This document shows positions 33,425 to 46,041 of a stretch of DNA of 64,000 bases, piece by piece (within the stretch, counting starts at the first letter, position 1; each line of letters begins with the position of its first letter). The notes under the pieces were generated by a model. It had not been told where the DNA came from and ran no database searches. It worked only from the letters and a program-made list of their open reading frames with translations. The stretch is from Isoetes taiwanensis (taxonomy: Eukaryota > Streptophyta > Lycopodiopsida > Isoetales > Isoetaceae): contig JAJEKV010000112.1 in the NCBI GenBank assembly GCA_021234155.1, forward strand, positions 721,423-785,422. The letters are read 5' to 3'. Both the position numbers and the translations under genes were made by a program.

Positions 33425-33494
33425 GCTCTATATGTATTTTATTTCTTCTCTTAATCAGATCTGATTAAGAAAAGTAGTAAAATACATATAGAGC
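33425..33494. repeat. 70-bp near-perfect palindrome
   Basis: Two 35-bp arms meet at AGATCT (centre between 33,459 and 33,460), with 32 of 35 positions pairing. The outer ends are GCTCTATATGTATTTTA and its complement. No coding potential. It could be a MITE without a loop or a small-RNA hairpin. Confidence 0.85.
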
Positions 33495-33975
33495 CAAATG
33501 TGTAATCCTACATGCACACCAAAAAATAGGACCAATAAAAACATTCTAGACCAACATGCTAATGGCAAACATGCTTTGCAATTGGTATTGTTGGATTCTA
33601 TGTCTATTGGATCTACATCTACAACCTCATAATTCCTTGCAATGAAATTGTAGTTATGCCTGGCAACCTCATCATTCCTTGCAACGAAACCATACTTCCA
33701 GTCCAACACATTTGACATGCACAAATTCTTATGATTGATATTGTTGGTCATCTATGCTATGCAATCCTATCCTCACCATAGAAGATTGTTCCTAAGCCCG
33801 GCAACGACAATAGTTGCAGTGGAAATGCTCAAATTGTTGTATATGAAATACATGTGGCGATCCTACAATCTTCAAATGCAAATTTTCATGCATTCATGTT
33901 ATTTGATGATGCTTTTGCTCTTTCACAAAAATGACACTAACACAACATCCCCAACCTAATATATTGTTAACAAAA

Positions 33976-34003
33976 CCCGGCAACGCTGGGCACCCGTTAC
34001 TAG
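33976..34003 (+). mobile_element. Helitron 3' terminus
   Basis: CCCGGC-AAC-GCTGGG forms a hairpin (33,976-33,990) followed 9 bp later by CTAG at 34,000-34,003 and then T. It is nearly the same as the 3' end at 54,907. The matching 5' end was not located with confidence, so the length of this copy is unknown. Confidence 0.7.
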
Positions 34004-34406
34004 TATTCTATGTGGAAAACACAGCGTATTATCAACTGATTTATTTCTGCTTGGTTAAGGACTAACTTGATTTGTTGTGAATTTAGTTGTTAAAACCTTA
34101 TTCGAAGGTATAATACATGGAATTTCGATTTGAAAGTGGCATTAAAGAGTGGTTGTTGATATGCATTTGAAAGAGTGGCAATAAAGAGTGGTTGTGGATA
34201 TGAAGACTAGCAGACTAAACTGACTGACCGTTTTCGCAAGATCCAGCTTTATTGGTTCCAAGATCATTGCCACTTGCTAATAGCTGTACATCCTCTAGAA
34301 TCAAGGCTTTGTAGTTGATATAAGCAGTCCTTTGCTTTTAGTTCCTTCACTTAAAGTCATTGCATTCGATTAAATTTTGAATTTAAGACTTTGTATTTGT
34401 ATAAGC

Positions 34407-36068
34407 TGTGACGCTCCCTGGACATATACGACCCCCGGCCGTATACATATGGGGACTTTCCCCTCCCATGGCGACCATATCGCCACGAGCAGGGCCCTCC
34501 GTCTATCCCGGGCCATCTATAGAGAGATGCCCGAGTGAAGGGCACGGAGGTGTCATTCGGCCCACGCCTTCAGTGGGACTCCTACAATGCGGAAGCGTGA
34601 ATACATGTTAGCACACAGCATAAATCATATATAAATAACCACCACGAAGGGTGGCGATCCATCAAATACCAACGGCAAAGAATATGCATCTAAAGCGAAG
34701 AAAACACCCCAAACCCGAGGTTCTTCCCCTTCGAGACTCGCGGAGGATAGGATCGACGGCCGGCCTCAAGAGATCGTGAGACAGAGATATAACCCGGGCG
34801 TTGGCGGCATAGAACATCGGCTAGGGTTGTCCACTCCATCCGCCCCTCCTGTGCACACTTTGCGGATGGGTCGATTCACGCTTATGGCCGCTTATAGCCT
34901 TAGGAGACGCAGGCTCGAGGTATCACCCCACCCGAGCCTACTCCAGGTTCATGACGCCCGGGCCCGATGAGGGGTGAGGGGAAGCGGCCCCTTCCGGGAT
35001 CACGGTGGTTCCATGGGTGAGCTAGAGAATACGTGCCGCATCCCGACCCCCCGCATCCGCATTCCGACTTACTCACCCTAAATCTACTCAAAGTGCAAGA
35101 TGCCCCATACGAGGGTCACACCACTACACCCGGGGGTGTCGTCGGACCCATGCAGGCCCTCACGTGGCCAGGCTTCTCGGGCCTAGCCCATTTGTAGGAG
35201 TCTCGGGGAGCCTTTTTTTATGTTAAGTGCAAGACCCCACCCCCACTTCACCACTTTGTGTCCCTTCTTTGGTGCTAAGCCAATCCATAGCATCTATGAC
35301 CCGGTGGGTCTCTTGTACCTGAGGCCGCATCAAATAGGATACTACGGGGCTCTATCTAGGAGCATACTACAATAAATGGCCTCAAAGGTCTCTACCCCAG
35401 TAATCCCCCATCTCACGGAGTGCTAACTAAGCAGAGAACTACCAATCCATCCTTTAAGCAAAACCCGGAATCAAAATATAAAGAGAACTTATGTTTACAA
35501 CCAAGGGTTAGTTCCTACTACAAAACACAGAGAGAAGAGAGAAGACAACACACAAGTGCCCAAGCCGGGCGCTACCCTAGAATTCACGACTATCCTAGCC
35601 ACCCACGAGTTATGGGTGGACCCGTTACCATTGGGTGCTTCCATCTCACGGGTCTTGGGGTTAAACTTCGGCTACTACGGTGAAAGTGTTTGGTATGGTG
35701 GCTCTGCTTGGTATGGTAGGCGTTAGGCTCCTGCTCCCTTTTTGGACCGAATTTTGGGAGTCAATTGGGAATAGGGATCGGGTTAATGACCTAATTTGGA
35801 AGTCCCCATGTTGGCCAATCGATTTGGGCGGTGGCCTTCCCAAAGCATTAATTAGCCTAAGTAATCCAATTAACCCTTAATTCCCTAATTATAGGTTATA
35901 ATCTTTAATAATTAAATTAGCATAGCTAATTTAATCCCTTTTAAGACAACCCCCTAGGTTACAATACCCCATGGTGGCGTACCTTTAATGGGTGGCGATG
36001 TCGATATATTTATCATTATCTGGTATAAATACGTTAAATATCGTGGATAAATCGTGGGACACGTCACA
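34407..36068 (-). repeat. 3' LTR of the chromovirus (1662 bp)
   Basis: On the plus strand it begins TGTGACGCTCCC and ends ACACGTCACA. It aligns along its whole length with 46,042-47,645. Differences include many short insertions/deletions, several at CG-containing places, giving 58 bp of length difference. Confidence 0.92.
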
Positions 36069-36083
36069 TTCTCCCTCCTTAAA
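36069..36083 (-). other. Polypurine tract
   Basis: The minus strand reads AAGGAGGGAGAA directly before the 3' LTR, the expected plus-strand primer of reverse transcription. Confidence 0.8.
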
Positions 36084-36084
36084 A

Positions 36085-36780
36085 ATAATCTTTGTCCTCG
36101 GCATTGGGGTTAGTTGTTTGGAAACAGTTACTTAAAAATGAATTAGACAAAGCAATACATTGCCGTTAAAAATGTAACATTAATCGTTCTTTGAAATTAT
36201 AGCATTTGGGATAGTAATACATTGAAGTTGAAAATAACAAAGTGCAAGCACTAAAGTGCATTTTACAAACTTATTATCCAGAAAGTTCGAGGGGCCAGAA
36301 GTCCGATTTAACAACATCATAGACGACGAAAGTCACACATGTAAACAAAGCGAATCCGAAAAGTTGGGTCATCAGCAACCCTCTATACATGGGCAGGTCA
36401 CGAAATGCTCACTGGCCTGCACATGTCAATATATAAATATATATCAATAATATAATTAGATTGTGGTTGAAGGGACCACCCCCTATAAATAAAGGAAAAC
36501 TTATCTAGAAGGGAACCTATCATGACTATAGTTTGCAATTCATTGCGGCATAAGGAATGGTCAAATTCCCATTATTATAGCGAGAACGAACAGCGAGTCT
36601 ATCAACTACATGCCTTAGCGAGGAATTTGTGGTCATGTCAACATCAACGGTAGACCCGTCCTAGAAAACGAAGGTGATCTCATCGCCGGTAGCTATTATT
36701 AAATACGATGCATCTACCCCTCTCTTGCATGATTCGCGGCGAATCAAGCCTTCAAGCTTACCGTCGGGGGCGGGGTTGAT
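36085..36780. other. Non-coding 3' region of the chromovirus
   Basis: It lies between the PPT and the chromodomain. No gene was seen. A stretch near 36,470-36,770 may include the end of pol in broken frames. Confidence 0.5.
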
Positions 36781-37995
36781 CGCATCGTTGATGGTGCGAC
36801 CTTGAGACTTCGCGCATGAAATCCGGATAGTGCTTCTCAAGGTCTATCTTCATCACCCAAGTAGCATCTTCCAGCGGTAAGTGCTTCCTTAACCAAGTAT
36901 TGCAACATTTGAGTCCTTACGGTTTGTTTATAAGCTTCGATCAAGAAGAGCTTGGGGCACTATCTCCGGTTGCTCCTCTGTCATTTCTAGGAGGGTTGGG
37001 GTATCCAAAACCTCCTACGGATCGGGGTGTGTTGTTTTAGAAGGCTCCGTGAAAGACCTTGTGGATCTTCAAAGCGGGGTGGCAAATCCAAGCGATATGC
37101 CTGTTCTCCAACACGTTCAATAATCTTGAAAGGCCCATTATCGGGTGCCAATTTCTTTGCGATTACCAATCTTAAGCTTGGCTTGTTTTACTTTGATCTT
37201 AAGCCAAACCCGATTCACCCCACGGAAGACTCGTGGGGTTACGTGTTTATCCGCCACACTCTTCGACATTTGGCGTGCGCTAATAAGTAACCACGAACTT
37301 CTTCAACCAAAGCTTGCATTTCGAGAAGGAGTTGTTGAGAAACCTCCACTTTAGAAGCGGGGTTATGCCATGTGCGGGAGTAAAGGCATTGATAGCCGTA
37401 ATTTATCATGAAGGGAGACATGCGGAAGACTCATGTTTCATCTTGTTATAGGCAAACTCTACCGGATAAATATAGTTGACCCATTGTGATTGTTTACTCC
37501 ACACATAACCGTAGCATATCCTCTATAATACGATTGGTGCGTTACGTGCGACCATCCGTTTGCGGATGATAGGCCGTACTCATAGCAAGCTTAGTGCGGA
37601 TGGTGGCGAAGAAGTCTTTCGAATGCACTTACAAACTTGGGATCTCGATTGGGATACAATAACTCTTGGCATTCCGTGCAACCGAAAATCTCCTTTGCAA
37701 ATAGCGAGGTGATTGTCAAAGGCGGTGTCGATAGTTCGACATGGCAAGAAATGAGCCATTTTCGACAATTTGTCGACCACTACCATCAATGCATCATATC
37801 CCGCGAATGCGTGGAAGGCCCACAATGAAATCCATGGTGATCACTTCCCACTTTGCGTTGGGCACATCAAAGGTTGCAACTCTCACGGAACTCTTAATTG
37901 CTTTCGGCCTTGGTTTGTTGACACGACAACGCTTGCTTAATGTATCTAGCAATATCCTTCTTCATCGAAGGCCAAAAATAAGCTGGGGCGGATCT
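36780..37995 (-). pseudogene. Integrase with C-terminal chromodomain
   Basis: The minus strand reads KKDIARYIKQALSCQQTKAE (end of the zinc-binding region), then YDALMVVVDKLSKMAHFLP in the catalytic core, then APDNGPFKIIERVGEQAYRL in the C-terminal domain. A chromodomain follows: TWLRKHLPLEDATWVMKI, then EKHYPDF. The chromodomain places it among chromoviruses and would steer insertion toward marked chromatin. Several frameshifts break it. Confidence 0.85.
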
Positions 37996-38259
37996 TAAAG
38001 TAAGTCTTCATAAAACACGCATGTCGGCTATAGGGCTGTGTTGTGTGTCATGGAGAATAACTTACGTACTCGAGGTTTCGGTACACACAACTTATCCTTG
38101 TAATATAGCAAGTTGCCCTCTTTCTTATCTGAGCGGAAAGCTTTTGGCGTTCTTTGTCTGTGCGTGCTTCCTTATTCAAACTACCCCAAATATCCGCGAA
38201 TTCGGGATGCGTGGCTAAGGTCTGTTCTATTTGCTTCCCAAACTCAGCGGTGGCGTGGA

Positions 38260-39720
38260 GATTGCGTTACAATGGGTTTGGGTAATCAAAGGATGGCGTG
38301 ATAACAGCATCGCAACCACATTGTGCTTCCGGGCTTATACATAATCTCGAAGTCATATTCCTCCATAAATTCCATCCACCTTCTCGGCCGGAGATTGAGA
38401 TTTGGCTGGGTGGATAAATAACGGAGACTCGATGATCCGTATCCGGCTGAAATCTTCTACCAAGAAGGTAGTGTCTCAAATGCGCTTGAGGCGGATAGCT
38501 ACTAACAATTCTCGATCATGGGTAGGGGTATCGCTGCTCCGTTTCATTCATTTTCTTTGAATCATAGGCAATAACCCTCCCCTCTGCATTAGGACTCCAC
38601 CGGTAGCAATCTTACTAGCATCGTTGCCACTAGCTTGTCCTTTTAGGGATCGGGCAAAGTGAGGGCCTGAGTGCCGGCGTTAAAGCATCCTTAAGCACGG
38701 AAACCTACGGACTTTGGTTTTCCAATGTTCCATCAATCCTTCACCTTCTCGTGCTTTGTGAGATCGGTAAGAGGTGCGGCAATTGTAGCAAAATCTTTAA
38801 CAAATTTCGGTAATATCACGCTAGTCCCAAGAAACTTGGGACTTAGAGACATTACGGAATAGGCCAATCCCTTCTTGCTTCTATCTTTCTTTGGGATCGT
38901 AGCAATTCCCTCTGCTGAAATGATATGGCCCAAATAATCGACCTCTGGGTGGCAAACTTGCACTTAGAGAACTTGGCAAAAGGCTGATGGCGTCGAGCTT
39001 TTTGGGGCCAACCGAAGATGTTTCTCATCTTTGCTCCAAAGTTTTACTATAGATGAGAATGTCGTCAAAGAAAATGACAACAAAATCATCCAAGTATTGG
39101 TCGGGAAGACATCATTCGTGTCGCATGAAAGTTGCAGGGGCATTAGTTAATCCAAAAGGCATAGCGGTAAACTCATAATGCCCATATCTCGTCGCGAAAA
39201 GCGATTTATGGATGTCCTCCTCCTTTATCCTTATCGATGGTATCAGGGGCGTAAATCAATCTTTGAAATATTTGGCCCTTGCAGGCTGGTCCATTAGATC
39301 ATACGCCCTAGGCAAAGCATACCGATTCTTGATGGTATGCTTATTGAAACTACCTATAATCAATACACATCCTCAAGGAGCCATCCTTTTTCTTAACAAA
39401 AGGATAGGGCGTAAAGGCGAAACACTAGGTCGAATGAAACCTAGGTTTAGTAACTCGAAGTTGCTTCTTAAGCTCGCCAACTCACGGGGGACTCATGCGG
39501 TGCGGGGCCTTCTTGGTAGGCTTAGTACACGGTTCTAGAAGCGATCTCACATTCTACCCCTCTAAAAGGAGGAAGCTTACGAATCTCATCACGGAAAAAA
39601 GATCGCTAAATTCTCGGAGAAGGTTGGCAATCCCTTAGGTAAGGTGTCAATTACTTACGCTTAACATCGACTCAATAGAAGCAAGTCTAATGATGCAAAG
39701 GAGCTTTCCCTTGCGTAGCG
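38260..39720 (-). pseudogene. Reverse transcriptase and RNase H region
   Basis: The minus strand near 39,190-39,040 reads [14 protein letters not shown], and then YLDDFVVIFFDDILIYSKT with the catalytic DD. Near 38,960-38,740 it has VDYLGHIISAEGI and DFATIAAPLTDLTK, the thumb. RNase H follows near 38,560-38,270 with HDRELLVAI-like and [11 protein letters not shown] (N-V-V-A-D-A-L-S-R in active copies). Broken by frameshifts. Confidence 0.85.
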
Positions 39721-39726
39721 CTTTTT

Positions 39727-39939
39727 CTAGCTGCGTGATAGACATAGGCGCATAATAGGGTTGAATGGATCACCTTTTATAGTTACGCGAGTTCCGTTAA
39801 GCGGCGTTGAAGGTAACCTCGTTTCATGATCTATATTGGCCTTTGCGGTTGCCAAAAATTCCATCCCAACAATAAGATCATATTTGCCAATGTCCATTAA
39901 CTTCGGCACCCAATGCAAAGCTGGTGCACGGCGGTACAT
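39727..39939 (-). pseudogene. Retroviral-type aspartic protease region
   Basis: KYDLIVGMEFLATAKANID is the C-terminal flap-to-core stretch (Y-D-x-I-L-G-M-D-x-L) of gypsy proteases. The catalytic D-S/T-G part upstream was not clearly readable. Confidence 0.65.
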
Positions 39940-40199
39940 CTTAAGGTTAATCGGTGACCATGAGTGTGTCGATCTTGCCAGCGGCTAACGTGGCGGCTTT
40001 TGGTGGGGATACGAGCGTTTCAAAGCTGCAATACACAGGCCATTCTAGGAGAAGCAAAATTATGTGTACTACCGTATCCATCAAAATTATGAAAGGCTTC
40101 TTGCCTACTTGGCCTATGGTGGAAATAACGAAGGCTGGTTTTCGGCGTTTCCGGTTTCAATGGCTGCAAGAATATGAGACGCCACCGTGAATGTACTTT

Positions 40200-41410
40200 C
40201 GGGAGCCTCGTCCTCGGCAGTGGTGTGGACTCAAGGTCATCCCAATCAAGATCGGCCATGGCGGTTAGGCGTCTGCGTGACATAAGGACAGTTACGCATA
40301 AAAAGTGGCGGGTCGCATACACAGTAGCATGCCTTATCTCGGCCGGGGCTGTTCTCGAGCCTCTTTAGGAATAGGCGTAAAAGGTTCGAACTTCCTTGCC
40401 GACATTATTACGCTTATCGGCGTCTTTGAAGGTGACTCTCTTTTCTGGCGGCCACGAGTGTTTTGTTGAGAGGGTCGGTTGGGTGAAGCGACCCTTGTAA
40501 AAGGGGTATCTGGTGGCGGTTGGAGATGCGATCTGGGGACGTTGATGCGGCGGCAGCGGCGTATCCTCTTCAAGGCTCAATGCCTTAGCCTCGGCCTCAT
40601 AGCCCGACTTGGGGTCTATGGCCTTAACCATTCGTTTAATGGAGGGGCCAACCCTTCAATGTAGCCCTCCATCGCCCTCTTCTCATTCATACGGTACATA
40701 TAGCCTCGGTAGCATGAACTCATCGGTGTAGGCTTGTCTTGACATTCCCTTACTGCTCTAGCCTATAGAAGGTGCGGATCTGTTGGCATTTGTGCGCCGC
40801 GAGGCACATAATGCGACTAAAAACTTTGGCAAACTTTTACGAAGTTGCATCTGCTCCTATCAAATGCTTGGCTCTAGCATAGCCCTTCCACCAAATACGG
40901 GCAGCTCTGTAAGGTTTGTGGTGGCAACCTTTCTGTATCCTTTTCGGTCATGCCATAGGATTTTCCAAATTCCTTCATCTCGTCGAGCGAGGACTACGCA
41001 TTCAGCCCCCCTCTAGATTTTCCATCAAATTGAGCCAATTTCCTATTCTTCCATATCTTTGGTTATGGCGGTATCAAAATTTTTTTGGTACTCCTTATCC
41101 CGGCGATGCGCATGGCCCACCGGATGACATAGGCAGTCGAGGAGGACTCGAAGTTGCCGGCCCGAAGATGTGTGGCTTGTCCTTAGAGGAACCTCGATGG
41201 CGTTTGTGGCCGGTGCCTCTTGATGCAGTGCGAATTTGGATTCGGGTAGAGAAGGTTCTTTGTGGTGGGGACTTGGCGTGCGGAGGTAAGTCGGTCCATC
41301 CTCACGGAGGCGCGTTTGCGGTGGGTTGATGTTGACACATAAGTTTGCAACTCAACTAGTTGCCTTTTCATCAACAGGAGTTCACCTTTCCGGGAGTTAA
41401 CCGGTGGCAT
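40200..41410 (-). pseudogene. Gag region with zinc knuckle
   Basis: Upstream of the protease the minus strand has CYATRHFLCV, a broken CCHC knuckle, a basic linker (RKFEPFTPIPKEAREQPR), and near 41,400-41,180 a coiled Gag start (SRKGELLLMKRQLVELQ). The frames shift repeatedly. Confidence 0.6.
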
Positions 41411-42875
41411 TCGAGGGTGTGCGCGGCGGCGTTCGTGCCGTCTATATTGAGCGAGAAAGAAGATTATAAGCGAGTTACATCAAGTCTCACAAGAAGAGAA
41501 CAACATGAAGTCCCATAACAAGATCATTTGTGTAGTATCGAAGAAAGAGTGAATCTGAAAAGACAAGAGAAAAGCTTTTCGATTAAAAGTCAAAACACTA
41601 TTACATTGGAAAAAGTTCACTCACGAAAGTAGTTATCACTCAAAGTTATATAATCGGGGATGTGGATTTCTTTTATACATGGGCCACTTCTCTAATCACA
41701 CTAAACATAGCAACACAAAAGCTGAAGAGGTCTGGCCTAGGGGTTGCGAAAAGGGTACATAATGGAATAGCGAACACTTTCACGTCACGACTCACGATGA
41801 GCTTGTAGCGTGCCGAGGCTTGGGCGATCCGCAGGTGATAATCCCATGTGGGGCTGATAATGAGAAGGTTGAAAAGCCTCCTTAATGCATAGAATAATTG
41901 CCATAGGTGGTCGTTGGAATCCTCGAAAAAGCCGTGCTGGACATACTCCAATAGTCCCATGTGCGGTGAAGGGTGCGCTTTAGGTCGTCAAAGGCGTTCT
42001 CGGAGGATATTAACTACCTCCATACCCTTGTCGGGGATCATAAGGCTCTTTGCGGCTCTTGGGTTCATCCATCTCTTCGACACCCTCTCGTTCGGGTATA
42101 TTCTCCATACCTCGGCCATAATCTTGTTCGGGGAGGCCCTGAGTCGTCCATTCTTATCGGATCGGTGATCGTCCTCGTACTCCTCAAGTGTTTCTTACGC
42201 AAGGCGGCGGGGAATAAATATATATACATTGAACAATTTCCTTCTACTCCAACTTTAAGGAAGATAATTAATCATTAAAAGGAGAAGACAATTCAATGGT
42301 TTTCAACGATTGCAAGAAACATAAGAAGATATCACGAATATATATAAAATTGAAGCGATTACATAGATTTTTAGTGTTGGCCCACTAGAGGTAATGCCAA
42401 TCAAAATTAACAAAATTTCATACGATGACCCAATGAAACCTAAAACTAAGAGGTCGATCCTTCAACATCTTGTGCTTGAGTATCAAAGCGGGGCTACAGT
42501 CGATGTTGTAGGAGTAGCACACTAGGATTAGCCTGATGAGGCGGTGATGAAGCTATCTACGGAGGAACATTTGTAGCCAATGGCATATAACCAGCAGACT
42601 CATGTTCATCCAAGAACCAATCTCATGGTCAAACACTTGCAATGGCAAGATCACGGTTCACCGGGATGACACTGCTCAAGGTTAGGAGCTAACTTCTTAT
42701 GGGCGGTTTGTGGTCGAAAGTGCCCTGAGTGCCCATCTGACCGCCTACGCTTCGAGGTGCAATTGCCTTAGCAAAAAGAGAACACAATGCGCTTGTAAAA
42801 GCCGACAAGAAAAACCGGGTAATATGGCATTTCGGACCACGAACCATTGGATGGGTTGAAGAGGCCAACTCGGAC

Positions 42876-44020
42876 TCAAATTACGAGGCACTTCCTCCTC
42901 CATGGCAAAGTCTTTCTCCTCCGAGCATCTTGGTTCTCATCACATAAATCCTCCATGGTTGGGTCGTCTTCAATCTTGGCGGCGGCGTCGTTGATATTGG
43001 GCACATGTGGCCCTGTAGCCTGAAAAACCGATTCAGGAATTGAAGATGGGGTACCCTGAATCATTAACTGGCGTAAAGATAAGAGTGTGCTGATAGGCTC
43101 AACATCAAGAGGCTGATAGTTGAGCAGTTGGTGTATCTCCGGCTCATAGGCGGGGCGAGAATAATCAATGAAGTCATGCTGACCACGACAATACTCGGCC
43201 CAGCTCATAGAAGATGAAGCGGTCTTACGCTTACCCTTATTGGCGATATCGCGTCGCCCATTGAATGTCATTTCAGCAGCAAATAGTCTTGATTCCCAAC
43301 CTTGATGGTAGGAAGCGAGCTTAAGCCGACAAGAGCGTGGCCCTTACTACGAGGTAGAGGTTTCTCTTTGGCCAATGCCCTCCATCTTACGAAGTCGGCA
43401 TAGCTTATCTGCTCATCCTCCTCAGGATCCGGAGGAAGTGGGAACTTAGCTTGCTCCAAGGCCGTGTCGGTACCATCAATATACCTATCCATGATAAGAG
43501 CAAGGGCAAACTTGGCCTCAAAGTATAGCCCAATAGAGCCACAATCAATGATGGGGGCATGCTTAGCACGTCTAAGAATGCCCTTAAGAATGTCATAGCT
43601 ATGGCGATCATCCGCAAACATGTTCTCTAAGAGGTCCCTATGAAGATAGGGTTGAGGCTGCTCCCAGAAAAACTACACTTTGAGGCAGGATTTCCTCATC
43701 ATAGAACTCTAGGAAGGTCGCATAGTCGGGGTGTGCACGCATGTTGTCGATGAGATCAGGCCTGCTTTGCATCATGGGATCAAGAGAGGGTAGGGAACAC
43801 GAGGGTCCCATTGCTCGCCTCCCATATACCAAGCTAAGCGGCGGCGTGCTCCATTCTACTGGGGCGGGCGGTGGGAGGAGGAAGAAAACAAGAGGAGTAA
43901 GAAATAATGAAACCCTAAAATGCATGTCAATTTTAAAGTTTCTAGACGCGGCGTTCGAGCCCGACTCATCGTTATCTTTATTTTTTGTTTTATTTTTATT
44001 AATATATTATTATTATTTTA

Positions 44021-44051
<31 letters not shown>

Positions 44052-45500
44052 TCACGATTAAATAAAAAGTCAAACAGTAGTTGTATTAATATATATATAT
44101 CGATTTACATAGATACAAAATTGTTATGGTACATAATCATGGCCGTTCCCACCGGATCGCGTGCCAAGCTGTGAAGGTCTTTTGTCATGATCGTTACTCG
44201 CTTGGCATGAATTGCACATAGATTAGCATCGCCAAAGAGAGCCACTAAATAGGCCTCGTTTGCCTCTGGAGTGCTAGAATGGCATGAGTTTGAAAACCGG
44301 AGATCTGTTTTGAATTCACAGGCGATCTCGGACGGACGGTATTTGGAAAGGAAGTTTCCGTAACAAAAACTTCGATTGGATTTCGATACTTCCTTATTTC
44401 CCTAAGTGCCAGCGTGCGGGCTTATAACGATGCCTCCTCTTAGGCTGGGGTAAAGCTCGAGGGAATAGTTTTCCCGGCTGTCTTTGGATGCACGGCCTTT
44501 TCGGATGATCTCATCTCGTCGGTTATCCCCTGCTGACCTTAGCAATACTACCCCCGAGCCTTAAAAGCTGGTCCTTGTATTGTGCACCGGATCTTTGGGG
44601 TGTCTTCTTCGTTTTCGAGGGGGACCACGAACCCGAAGGTGGCTGTTCTTCTTGCGGCGTCTTTCTTCCTCTTCTTTTCTCGCCCGCTCCTTCGGCCTCT
44701 GTTGTTTCTCTTGCCCTCTGCTTTCTGCTTCATCACGCATTCTCTTGGTGTTGCTCCCGTTCTACTGGCTGGCGATTGCTAGTATCCTCCGAAGCTTAGC
44801 AGCCTCCTCGAATCAAGCGTGTTGCCTTTGCCTTACATTGCGCCGGTGTGGCTTGCTCCTCCTCGCTTGCTTCTCTTTGGCTATCTAATCTCCGTTCTTC
44901 TTGTAAGCTCTATGAAGTAGCGTGGGGGATTAGCTTGCATATCTCGCTCAACGGCCAGTGAAAGTGATGCGTGAAAAATGAGGGTGTTCAGCTTCCCGGA
45001 GGATACGGTTGGTCTCCTCTTCATATGAAAAGCGATGGGAGAGTGTAGGCTCCCCATCAAAAGGCACATGCCGTTTCAGTGTGGTATCTTGGCCGGGATC
45101 ATCCGATGCTAGCCTTGTAGGCCATGGGCCAAACTGTTTTGGGCTGCGTTTGTAGGGCCTCCTCCTCGGCTTGTTCATCCCCCTGGCGGGAAGAGCCGGG
45201 CATATACGGGCGCCATCTTCTGTTCAACTACCATGCGGGGTCTCGAATGGCGTTGAGCTTAAATACAAAAGCGCTCATTATAGCAAAAGCGGGTATGGTA
45301 TTCGACCCCTTCGTAGAAGCGCTTCCGCGAAATATTCGGTATTTCTTGAGTTTTTGCTTCTAGCGTCAGGGCTGGGTTTTGTTGTGGCATCATTTCGGCC
45401 ATTAAGAACTCTATAGGGGTTTGAGAATGGCCGGGGTTTTCGCTTATACACTTGCTTGGGTGTCTCCATCCTTGAAAGGTAGCTATATTGGGCGGCTTGG
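42876..45500 (-). pseudogene. Extra coding region between 5' LTR and gag (unknown)
   Basis: Three consecutive minus-strand stretches look coding. One has SYEEETNRILREAEHPHF and a very charged KERARKEEEERRRKK part (45.2-44.5 kb). A second at 43,925-43,638 has DNMRAHPDYATFLEFYDEE. The third at 43,621-42,876 has YFEAKFALALIMDRYIDG, DPEEDEQISYADFVRWRAL and MSWAEYCRGQHDF. They run in the same sense as gag-pol. I do not recognise them. They could be a retrotransposon-specific ORF or captured host sequence. Frameshifts are as frequent as in pol, so it has decayed together with the element. Confidence 0.5.
43975..44055. repeat. Low-complexity T/A tract
   Basis: TTATTATTATT followed by a long T run and then a long A run. 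It could be a decayed tail of a nested insertion within the extra coding region, or slippage. Confidence 0.6.
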
Positions 45501-46018
45501 GGGAGGAAGGTGAAGAGGCGAGGTTTGGCTATGGCGGAGGCCTCCTTCTTGTTCCGTGACTATGGCGGCTGGCCGAGACTCAAAAGGGGCTAGGTATTCG
45601 GGGAAAGTGAAAAAAAAAGTCACTTTTAAAATTTTAACCCTAAAAACTTTTATGAAAAGTGGCCGGAGCGGCGCTTTTGAGGTGGCGAGGCACCCCCTAC
45701 CTCGGCGTCGCCCACCTGGCGCCCGGCCGGCGTCGGGTACCCCGCCCGCCACTTAGGGTTAGGGTTTTTTTTTTTACGAGGTGGCGGGCACTCCCTACCC
45801 CCAGGAGGTTTCTGGCTGACGACACGGGTACCCACTGCCCGCCACTTAAAGTTAGGGTTTGTCACGGGTACACTCCTCTTAATTACACTTAAAACCACGT
45901 TAAAGCAAGCATGGCGGCATCCATTACACCACCCAAAACTCATACTACTCCAAAATCCTCACTCACTAGCTAACGATCTATCGAGTTAGTATGTGGCGGT
46001 CACAATAGTTTGGCTTCC

Positions 46019-46040
46019 CGGGAACCATGCTCGATACCCT
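46019..46040 (-). other. Primer binding site (initiator Met tRNA type)
   Basis: Immediately inside the 5' LTR the minus strand reads GGGTATCGAGCATGGTT. This is close to the TGGTATCAGAGC start that plant elements use to bind the 3' end of initiator methionine tRNA. Confidence 0.7.
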
Positions 46041-46041
46041 T

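Noticed and set aside
45740-45770. Interstitial telomere (TTAGGGTTAGGG)
   Set aside because: Only about two units of the plant-like TTTAGGG motif, inside the LTR element's leader and repeated nearby as a degraded local duplication. Too short to be telomeric.
45483-45943. Proline/arginine-rich frames near the 5' LTR as a gene
   Set aside because: They come from GC-rich leader sequence with an internal duplication (CCCGCCACTTA-GGTTAGGG) and are open on both strands. No protein-like pattern.
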